Positions 34,428-41,272 of a stretch of DNA of 41,272 bases are shown piece by piece. The stretch's first letter is position 1. Each line of letters opens with the position of its first letter. The position numbers were made by a program, and so were the translations under genes. The notes under the pieces were generated by a model. That model was given only the letters and a program-made list of their open reading frames with translations, searched no databases and was not told where the DNA came from. The stretch spans positions 1 through 41,272 of the forward strand of contig RZZU01000023.1 in assembly GCA_009929735.1 (NCBI GenBank), read 5' to 3'. The stretch comes from Clostridia bacterium (lineage in GTDB: Bacteria; Bacillota; Clostridia; Lachnospirales; Anaerotignaceae).

Positions 34428-36839
34428 TTATTTTACAATTAAATTTACAATCCGTCCAGGTACATAAATTTCTTTTACAATTTCTTTTCCGTCCAGACGG
34501 CTGCCCAAAACTTCTTTCGCCTGAGCCAAAATCTCGTCCTTTTCAGCATTGACGGAAATTTGCATTGTGCCTCTCAGCTTACCGCCAATTTGCAGTGCAA
34601 TTTCAACGGTATCCTGTACCAGCTTGCTTTCATCAACCAAAGGCCATCCTGCTGCAAATACGGAGTCTTGGTGACCCAATTCTTTCCATAATTCTTCGGA
34701 AATATGAGGAGCAAAAGGAGCCAGCAAAGTTATCATCGTTTCCATCGTCTTTTTGGAAAGACCACCCTGCTTTTTCGCAAGGTCATTCAGCTTGTTAGAG
34801 GCTTCCATGAAACCGCTGACAATTGTATTCATTGTCAAAGCTTCCAAACGGCTTGTAATATCCGCAATCAATTTATTGCAGATAAATTCTTCATCCTTGC
34901 TTGCCTGAACAGGTGCATCTTTATAGGTAAAGATCATTTTCCAAATTCTATTTAAGAAACGGAATACGCCATCAATACCGCTATCATCCCAGTCGCAATC
35001 CATTTCAGGAGGACCAACGAACAGTTCATACATTCTCAGAGAGTCACAGCCGTATTTTTCAACCAATTCATCAGGAGAAACAACGTTACCCAAGGATTTA
35101 CTCATCTTGCCGCCATTCTTTGTAATCATGCCCTGATTAAACAGCTTCTGGAATGGTTCTTCAAAAGGTACTGCTCCAATATCATACAAGAATTTTGTAT
35201 AGAAACGAGCATACAATAAGTGCAATACAGCGTGCTCAATACCGCCAACGTATAAGTCAACAGGTGCCCATTTTTTCAAAGCATCCATGCTTGCCAGCTC
35301 CTTATCGTTATGGTTATCAACATAACGCAGGAAGTACCAGCTGGAACCAGCCCACTGAGGCATTGTATTTGTTTCTCTTTTTGCAGGTCTGCCGCAAACA
35401 GGGCAAGTTGTATTTACCCACTCATCAATATGCGCCAAAGGAGATTCACCGGTATCCGTAGGCTTGTAGGATTCCACATTGGGAAGCAATACAGGCAACT
35501 GATCTTCAGGAACAGGAACTGTACCACAGTGCTCACAGTGGATAATAGGAATAGGCTCACCCCAATATCTTTGTCTGGAGAATACCCAGTCACGCAGCTT
35601 ATAATTAACGGTTTTCTTACCAATTCCACGCTCTTCCATGATATGAGGTACTTTTTTCTTTGCCTCAAAAGCCTTCATGCCGTTCCAGTCGCCGGAATTA
35701 ATGATAACACCGTCGCCAACATAAGCTTCTGTTAAGGGCTTCTCTTCTTCACCCTCGGGCAAAATAACCTGAATAATAGGCAATTCAAATTTTGTAGCAA
35801 ACTCAAAGTCACGTTCGTCATGGGCAGGTACGCACATAACGGCACCTGTACCGTAATCAGCCAATACATAATCAGCAACCCAAACAGGAATTTCTTTGCC
35901 ATTTACAGGGTTTACGCAGTAAGTTCCGGTAAATACGCCAGTTTTTTCTTTATCCGTCATACGCGCAACAGAAGATTTTGTGGAAGCATCAAAGCTGTAT
36001 TTTCTAACGGATTCCTTATATTCGGGAGCAACAAAGTCGTCAAGCCCCTTGTACTCGGGAGCCAAAACCATAAAAGTACATCCGAACAGTGTATCTGGTC
36101 TTGTTGTATAGACGGAGATTTTTTTGTCGCTTCCGCTTACACTAAAGTCAACTTCTGCACCATAGCTTCTGCCAATCCAGTCAGTCTGCATTTTTTTAAC
36201 CTTTTCGGACCAATCCAGCTTTTGCAAGTCCTCCAATAATCTATCTGCATAAGCAGTAATTTTCAGCATCCACTGACGAAGGTTTCTCTTTGTAACGGTT
36301 GAGCCGCAGCGTTCACATGTGCCGCCGGCAGCCTCTTCGTTTGCCAAAACACATTTACAGCTGGGGCACCAGTTCAAAGGCATTTCCTTTTCATAAGCCA
36401 AGCCATTTTTGAACATTTGAACAAAAATCCACTGTGTCCATTTATAATAGCCGGGATCCGTGGTATTTACTTCTTTATCCCAATCATAAATGGCACTGAT
36501 TTCGTGCAGCTGTCTTTTCACATTTGTAATATTATCCGCTGTGGCAATACGAGGGTGTATATTATTCTTAATCGCAAAATTTTCAGCCGGCAGACCAAAA
36601 GCATCCCAACCCATAGGGTGTAGCACCTGACAGCCCTGCAATACCTTATATCTGCTAACTACGTCGCTCAAAACATAGCCTCTCCAATGACCAACGTGAA
36701 GCCCTGTTCCTGATGGATAAGGGAACATATCCAAACAGTAGAATCTGGGTTTTTTATCATCCTCTACGTTTATGGGGTTCTTCTCCCACTCTGCGCGCCA
36801 TTTTTTTTCGATTTCTGCAAATTCATAGCGATTGTTCAT
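34428..36839 (-). CDS. leuS: Leucyl-tRNA synthetase
   Basis: The 803 aa class Ia synthetase charges tRNA-Leu. HIGH appears as HVGH (48-51) in PYPSGTGLHVGHWRGY and KMSKS is intact in GGKMSKSLGN. A Cys-rich zinc-type insert (CPSCKCVLANEEAAGGTC, ERCG) precedes the editing domain, in which the TTRPDT and GTGAVMCVPAHDERD segments are present, so misactivated amino acids should be hydrolysed. A second Cys pair (HCEHCG) and CPVCG follow. Length is normal for Gram-positive LeuRS. AAGGAGG lies before the ATG. The gene is under a T-box leader of its own. Confidence 0.98.
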   Translation of the reverse strand: MNNRYEFAEIEKKWRAEWEKNPINVEDDKKPRFYCLDMFPYPSGTGLHVGHWRGYVLSDVVSRYKVLQGCQVLHPMGWDAFGLPAENFAIKNNIHPRIATADNITNVKRQLHEISAIYDWDKEVNTTDPGYYKWTQWIFVQMFKNGLAYEKEMPLNWCPSCKCVLANEEAAGGTCERCGSTVTKRNLRQWMLKITAYADRLLEDLQKLDWSEKVKKMQTDWIGRSYGAEVDFSVSGSDKKISVYTTRPDTLFGCTFMVLAPEYKGLDDFVAPEYKESVRKYSFDASTKSSVARMTDKEKTGVFTGTYCVNPVNGKEIPVWVADYVLADYGTGAVMCVPAHDERDFEFATKFELPIIQVILPEGEEEKPLTEAYVGDGVIINSGDWNGMKAFEAKKKVPHIMEERGIGKKTVNYKLRDWVFSRQRYWGEPIPIIHCEHCGTVPVPEDQLPVLLPNVESYKPTDTGESPLAHIDEWVNTTCPVCGRPAKRETNTMPQWAGSSWYFLRYVDNHNDKELASMDALKKWAPVDLYVGGIEHAVLHLLYARFYTKFLYDIGAVPFEEPFQKLFNQGMITKNGGKMSKSLGNVVSPDELVEKYGCDSLRMYELFVGPPEMDCDWDDSGIDGVFRFLNRIWKMIFTYKDAPVQASKDEEFICNKLIADITSRLEALTMNTIVSGFMEASNKLNDLAKKQGGLSKKTMETMITLLAPFAPHISEELWKELGHQDSVFAAGWPLVDESKLVQDTVEIALQIGGKLRGTMQISVNAEKDEILAQAKEVLGSRLDGKEIVKEIYVPGRIVNLIVK

Positions 36840-37027
36840 TACAAATTCCTCCTTAATAAAACTATCTGAAAGCTCTGCTTGTTTTCCAATTTGATTTTAG
36901 CCTGTTTTGCCAAAAACAAAATAAATTTTACATACTCGAATCATTACGGTTCAAAATCCCAATAACTGACACTTATCCGTAAACAGCTCCAAATTTTCAA
37001 AACTTAAGCTGATCATTCGTCATAAAT

Positions 37028-37266
37028 AAAAAACCTTCGCCTCAATTTAGAGACGAAGGGATACTCCGTGTTACCACTCTAGTTTGCCTAAAGGCACACT
37101 CAAAACCTTATAACGGTGGCTGCCGTTGCCGCTTACAAATCAACACTGATGTTCAGGGCAAAACTCCAAGGCCAGTTCCAAAACGTGTTTTACCGACTCG
37201 CACCGCCCATCGGCTCTCTGAAAAAACAACTAGGATTGTACTATTCCTCTTCAAAGTCTATTCATG
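37028..37266 (-). ncRNA. T-box leader of leuS
   Basis: Minus-strand hallmarks in order: stem I base GAAGAGGAATAGTA, AGAGAGCCGATGG with GGTGCGAGTCGGT (the distal AG/GGTGCGAG pattern), a specifier region GTTTTGGAACTGGCC, the T-box AGAGTGGTAACACGGAG (complement of 37064-37080) that pairs with uncharged tRNA ends, and the terminator CCTTCGTCTC/GAGGCGAAGG with TTTTTT (complement of 37028-37060). The triplet before GAAC is TTG (complement of 37179-37181), a leucine codon, in keeping with leuS. The reading of the specifier is inference; TGG one base over is the alternative. Confidence 0.92.
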
Positions 37267-37272
37267 AAACTA

Positions 37273-37301
37273 TTTATAACATATTTACCAATAAAAATCA
37301 A
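37273..37301 (-). promoter_or_regulatory. leuS promoter
   Basis: On the minus strand TTGATT (complement of 37296-37301), 17 bases, extended −10 TGT-TATAAA (complement of 37273-37278). It is just after the upstream ABC gene's stop; no terminator is seen between the two. Confidence 0.7.
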
Positions 37302-37346
37302 GTGCTTTTAGCTATTTTTCAAAAGAATACAGTCTACAAAGCCTCG

Positions 37347-39143
37347 TCAAACTGCCTCATCCGTATCAAATTGATTGCTGTACAAATTGTAGTAAAACCC
37401 TTTTGCTCGCATTAATTCCTCATGATTTCCACGCTCAATCACTTCGCCGTGGTTTATTACCGCAATCAAATCCGCATCCTTTATGGTGCTTAAACGATGG
37501 GCAATCACAAAGTTGGTACGCCCCTTCATTAAATTCTGCATAGCTTCTTGAATTTTCACCTCTGTTCGGGTGTCAACGCTGCTGGTTGCCTCGTCAAGAA
37601 TCAATACCGAAGGATTTGCCAATACCGCCCTGGCAATGGCAAGCATCTGTCTTTGTCCTTGGCTTAAGTTGCCTCCGCCGTCAGATAAAACCGTATCATA
37701 CCCATTTGGAAGGCGTCGAATGAATTCATGGGCGTTTGCAAGCTTTGCTGCCCCCATGATCTCCTCATTTGTCGCATTCAATCTGCCATAGCGTATGTTT
37801 TCACGAATGGTATCGGTAAATAAATACGTATCCTGCAATACAATACCCAAATTTGAGCGTAAGCTCTTGCGTTTAATTTGCTTTATTTCGTGCCCATCAA
37901 TGGTGATTGCACCTTTATCTATATCATAAAAACGTGTCAATAGATTAATAATTGTGGTTTTTCCTGCTCCCGTAGGCCCTACCAAAGCAATGGTCTGCCC
38001 CGGCTTTGCATATAGGCTTACTTCCTTTAAAATAGGATGGCCTTCTTCGTAAGAAAAATCGACGTTAGAAAGCACAACATCCCCTTTTACGTCCTTTAAT
38101 TCTATGGAATCAGGTTGATCCTCTACTTCCTCGGGCTCATCCAAAACCTCAAATACTCGTTCAGCTCCGGCAAAAGCAGCCATCATTGCATTTACCTGAT
38201 TTGCTAATTCATTCAAGGGTCTTGTAAACTGCTTTGAGTAAATGATAAAATTCGATATTGTTCCCAGCGTCATAGGCAACCCCATTACCATCATTATACC
38301 ACCGACTGCCACAATGATCGCATAGGTGATGTTATTCAGTGCCATCATAAGCGGGCCTATGATACCTGAAAAAATTTCCGCCCGAATGCCAACCTGTAGC
38401 AAATCGGCATTTCGCTTCGAAAACGTTTGCGAGGTTTCCTCCTCTTGACAAAATACCTTTACAACCTTTTGTCCTGAAATAATTTCTTCGATATACCCGT
38501 TCAAATTGCCAAGGCGCTCCTGCTTTTCTTTGTAATTTTTTTTCGAACGAATGGTTACCGCTTTTGTGGCAATGAGCATAATCGGCATTGTTATAACTGA
38601 AGCCACAGACAAAGGAATACTTAAATAGATCATCATGGCAAATGTGCCAATTAAAGTCAAAGCACTCTGCAAAACTTGAGAAACACTGGAATTAAGTGCC
38701 ATAGAAATATTATCCACATCGTTTGTCACACGGCTCATTAATTCACCGTGCGTTGTATTATCAAAGTATTTTAAAGGAAGCTTTTGTATTTTTTCAAATA
38801 GTTCTACACGGATAGAAGCAACTACGTTTTGCCCCACCAAAAGAAGTAAATAGCTTTGAAGCCACGTACATAATGAGGTACCCACATAAATTGTAAAAAG
38901 CGTTGTACAGACTTTTCCCAGACCTTGAAAGTCGTACTTTGCGATATATTCGTCAATGGCTAAACCAATCAGTCGGGTTGCGTAAACTGTTCCCGCAGTA
39001 ACAAAGGCAATGCATAATATGGAAAAAAGCAGATATAACCAATATTTATTCAAATATTTTAAAAGTCTGCCAAGGGTTTTTAAAGTATTTTTGGGCTTTT
39101 TATGCTCCATCGGCGGCTGTCCGCCCATTCGGGGACTAGGCAT
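37347..39143 (-). CDS. ABC exporter subunit with canonical ATP site (TM288/BmrD-like)
   Basis: The 598 aa half-transporter has six membrane helices (about residues 35-325) and an ABC domain. Walker A is GPTGAGKT (389-396), Walker B LILDE with catalytic Glu518, switch His549 in IAHRLS. The signature is LSQGQ (493-497) rather than LSGGQ, as in TM288. It overlaps the upstream subunit by eight bases (GGATGCCTAG region) and is preceded by GGGGTGA, so the pair is coupled. With the degenerate partner it should form one heterodimeric multidrug or lipid exporter; the substrate is unknown. The first 20 residues are Pro/Gly/Lys-rich and cytoplasmic. Confidence 0.95.
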   Translation of the reverse strand: MPSPRMGGQPPMEHKKPKNTLKTLGRLLKYLNKYWLYLLFSILCIAFVTAGTVYATRLIGLAIDEYIAKYDFQGLGKVCTTLFTIYVGTSLCTWLQSYLLLLVGQNVVASIRVELFEKIQKLPLKYFDNTTHGELMSRVTNDVDNISMALNSSVSQVLQSALTLIGTFAMMIYLSIPLSVASVITMPIMLIATKAVTIRSKKNYKEKQERLGNLNGYIEEIISGQKVVKVFCQEEETSQTFSKRNADLLQVGIRAEIFSGIIGPLMMALNNITYAIIVAVGGIMMVMGLPMTLGTISNFIIYSKQFTRPLNELANQVNAMMAAFAGAERVFEVLDEPEEVEDQPDSIELKDVKGDVVLSNVDFSYEEGHPILKEVSLYAKPGQTIALVGPTGAGKTTIINLLTRFYDIDKGAITIDGHEIKQIKRKSLRSNLGIVLQDTYLFTDTIRENIRYGRLNATNEEIMGAAKLANAHEFIRRLPNGYDTVLSDGGGNLSQGQRQMLAIARAVLANPSVLILDEATSSVDTRTEVKIQEAMQNLMKGRTNFVIAHRLSTIKDADLIAVINHGEVIERGNHEELMRAKGFYYNLYSNQFDTDEAV

Positions 39144-40872
39144 CCAGAATCACCCCTTTCTTCATTTGAGATTGATAAATTTCCTGATAATCAGAGCTGG
39201 TTTCCATAAGTATTTTATGGTTACCTTGCGCAGCAATTTTACCATCTTTCAAAACGAAAATTTTATCAGCCTCTTGAATGGAACTGATCCGTTGGGCTAT
39301 GATAAATTTAGTGCAATGACTGTGGGACTCTTTCATAGAATGACGAATTCTTTTTTCCGTCAACGAATCTACAGCACTGGTGCTATCATCAAAAATAATG
39401 ATACTGGGGTTTTGAATCAATGCTCTCGCTATGGAAATACGCTGCTTTTGTCCTCCGGAAACGTTTACCCCCTTTTGTCCCAGCTCGGTATCATAGCCAT
39501 TGGGTAGCTCCAAAATAAAATCATGCGCCTGTGCTGCTTTTGCGGCAGCCATTACTTGCATCTCATCAGCATTTTTATTTCCCCACTTGATATTCTCTCT
39601 TATTGTTCCTGTAAATAAAATGGTTTCCTGTAAAACAACGGATACCCTTTTTCTCAACTCATGGATGGGATAATTGCGTACATCAACGCCATCGATAAAG
39701 ATGGCTCCTTCAGAAACATCATATAGACGAGGCATTAAATTCACTAATGTGGATTTTCCCGAGCCGGTTTCCCCGATAATTCCGATGGTTTCGCCTGCAT
39801 CGACTGTAAAACTGATATTTTCCAGAACCGGTTCGCCACTCCCTCCCTTGTATCGAAAGGATACATTTTGAAACGCTACACTCCCTAGACTTTTTTCAGG
39901 AAGAAGTGGGTTAGCAGGATCTGTAATATCAATTTCTTCACTTAAAACCTCTTTGATACGGGTTAAAGAAATTTGTGCTCTAGAGATATACATAAACACC
40001 ATAGCAATCATCATGAGCGCCAAAATCATTTGCATTAAATAGGTGATAAAAGCCAAGAGTTCTTCAATTTTCAAAGAACCGTCAGAAAACTGAATGCCGC
40101 CAAACCAGAGAATCGCAATAATCGATACATTTAAAATAAGCATCATTGCGGGCAGCATAAATATTACAATGCGAAATGCCTTTACACTGGTATCTTTATA
40201 GTTATCGTTGGCAGTATTGAACTTTTCCATTTCGTAATCGTGGCGCACAAATGCTTTTACAACACGCATCCCCGCCAAACACTCCCGCATAACTGTATTT
40301 ACAGAATCCAACTTTTTTTGAACCATTTGAAATTTGGGCATTCCCTTACGCATAATTACAAAGGTAACAATGCCCAAAATAATAATGGCAATAACAAATA
40401 TTATGGCTAAGTCCGCTTGAATGGTAAATGCCATAATCAAGCTGCCAAAACAAAGCAAGGGGGCACGAATCAGCATACGCAAAGACATTAGAATAACCAT
40501 TTGAATCTGCGTAATATCGTTTGTTAATCTAGTAATTAACGACGGCGTTTGAAAGGTATCTATATTATGGAAAGAGAAGTTCTGAATTTTAATAAATAAA
40601 TCTCTCCGTAAATCCGTCCCTGCGCTCTGGCTTGCAATGCTGGCACAAATCAAACAGCCAATACCGCCAATGATACCAATTATGGAAATGAATATCATAA
40701 GTATGCCCATTTTTACAATATAATTACTGTTGGAAGCGGCAACCCCATGATTAATTAAAAGTGTCATCAGCTTTGGCATGATTAATTCTGAAGAGGCTTC
40801 TATCAACATAAATAATGGTGCTAAGATTGCCATTTTTCGATAAGGTTTTATATAATTTAAAATTTCCTTCAA
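39136..40872 (-). CDS. ABC exporter subunit with degenerate ATP site (TM287/BmrC-like)
   Basis: The 578 aa half-transporter has six membrane helices (about residues 15-300) and an ABC domain. Walker A GETGSGKS (367-374) and the signature VSGGQ (471-475) are normal, but Walker B is IIIFDD, with Asp496 instead of the catalytic Glu, and the switch His is Gln527 (IIAQRIS). Together with the partner's LSQGQ this makes one of the two composite ATP sites degenerate, as in BmrCD and TM287/288. The start is TTG at 40870-40872 behind GAGGGA; TGA of a short preceding frame overlaps it (TTGA). It is the first gene of the operon. Confidence 0.94.
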   Translation of the reverse strand: MKEILNYIKPYRKMAILAPLFMLIEASSELIMPKLMTLLINHGVAASNSNYIVKMGILMIFISIIGIIGGIGCLICASIASQSAGTDLRRDLFIKIQNFSFHNIDTFQTPSLITRLTNDITQIQMVILMSLRMLIRAPLLCFGSLIMAFTIQADLAIIFVIAIIILGIVTFVIMRKGMPKFQMVQKKLDSVNTVMRECLAGMRVVKAFVRHDYEMEKFNTANDNYKDTSVKAFRIVIFMLPAMMLILNVSIIAILWFGGIQFSDGSLKIEELLAFITYLMQMILALMMIAMVFMYISRAQISLTRIKEVLSEEIDITDPANPLLPEKSLGSVAFQNVSFRYKGGSGEPVLENISFTVDAGETIGIIGETGSGKSTLVNLMPRLYDVSEGAIFIDGVDVRNYPIHELRKRVSVVLQETILFTGTIRENIKWGNKNADEMQVMAAAKAAQAHDFILELPNGYDTELGQKGVNVSGGQKQRISIARALIQNPSIIIFDDSTSAVDSLTEKRIRHSMKESHSHCTKFIIAQRISSIQEADKIFVLKDGKIAAQGNHKILMETSSDYQEIYQSQMKKGVILDA

Positions 40873-41005
40873 TCCTGTTCCCTCATTTCCTGCAAATAAT
40901 TATCAATCTTTTTACATTTATTCGTATAAATTTAAGTAAGCTTACCACGCTTCAGCGTAAACTTCATAAACCCACATTCTCCGCTTGCTGTGCCTGTTTC
41001 TATTC

Positions 41006-41035
41006 ATCATAGCATATCATTTCGTGTAAATTCAA
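41006..41035 (-). promoter_or_regulatory. Promoter of the ABC exporter operon
   Basis: On the minus strand TTGAAT (complement of 41030-41035), 18 bases, extended −10 TGC-TATGAT (complement of 41006-41011). The leader to the TTG start is about 125 bases and holds a hairpin (40938-40964). Confidence 0.6.
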
Positions 41036-41101
41036 ATATATTTCGGTCAATTAACAAATCATTTTTTCTAAAATATGATGAAGCTTGAAAAACAAATCAC
41101 T

Positions 41102-41146
41102 AAAAAAGTTAGGCATCTAATGAATGGATCAATCAGATGCCTAACT
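41102..41146 (-). terminator. Terminator-like inverted repeat right of the exporter operon
   Basis: AGTTAGGCATCT (41107-41118) and AGATGCCTAACT (41135-41146) are perfect 12-base arms around 16 bases; on the minus strand TTTTTT follows. It could end a leftward gene beyond the right edge. Confidence 0.7.
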
Positions 41147-41272
41147 ATTTTATCACGCTGTTTTTAATTGTCAATTAAAGTGTACCCTTTGTCAAGGACA
41201 AAATAAATTATGTGTGCATTCAAAAACGGACAAATGGATTTTGAATATTATGTATGCCAACTCCAAACGGCA
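41147..41272. other. Right-edge region with a minus-strand promoter
   Basis: TTGACA (complement of 41169-41174), 16 bases, TGA-TAAAAT (complement of 41147-41152) point left, directly into the inverted repeat. I recognise no gene in the last 100 bases. Confidence 0.35.

Overview
The window reads as chromosome of an anaerobic, low-G+C Clostridia-type Firmicute (probably Lachnospiraceae-like; I cannot name a genus). The pointers are AT-rich intergenic DNA with AGGAGG-type ribosome binding sites and frequent TTG/GTG starts, a T-box leader on leuS, an N-terminal-rubredoxin ('reverse') rubrerythrin under a PerR-like operator, a CotH-family lipoprotein, and the order uvrC-hprK-murB-rapZ-whiA-HPr(Crh-like).

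Layout. (1) 1-3506, leftward: a sugar-nucleotide/surface-glycan operon (CapE/FlaA1-type 4,6-dehydratase, RmlD-type reductase, GT2 glycosyltransferase fused to a methyltransferase-like domain). (2) 3858-7346, rightward: typA and a MurJ/SpoVB-type flippase; facing them is a leftward CotH-like lipoprotein (7455-9095). (3) 9314-15469, rightward: one operon with an apparent 35-codon leader ORF, uvrC, hprK, murB, rapZ, whiA and a small HPr-like protein lacking the phosphorylatable histidine. (4) 15483-18792: a leftward THUMP RNA methyltransferase, then rightward tgt and yajC. (5) 19041-26412, rightward: a nucleoside uptake and breakdown locus (BMP lipoprotein, internal terminator, twin-domain ATPase, two permeases, two tandem nucleoside hydrolases). 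(6) 26182-32354: a patchy accessory stretch with broken coding fragments, a frameshifted small gene, an orphan two-helix membrane protein, reverse rubrerythrin, an M16C metalloprotease, and an internally deleted IS3-family insertion sequence beside a perfect 22-bp hairpin. (7) 32361-41272, leftward: an M23 peptidase with coiled coil, a Sfp-type phosphopantetheinyl transferase, leuS with its T-box leader, and a heterodimeric ABC exporter with one degenerate ATP site.

How genes work together. HprK and the Crh-like protein in one operon form a likely carbon-catabolite signalling pair beside cell-wall (MurB) and amino-sugar or division-linked regulators (RapZ, WhiA). The ABC locus imports nucleosides and the co-transcribed hydrolases split them to base and ribose. 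The strongest unusual signals are the Asp-for-His HPr variant, the leader ORF ahead of uvrC, the PerR-like operator on the rubrerythrin promoter, a dyad at the start of the nucleoside-operon transcript, and the MITE-like IS3 remnant. I see no CRISPR array, rRNA or tRNA gene, and no clear phage or defence island.
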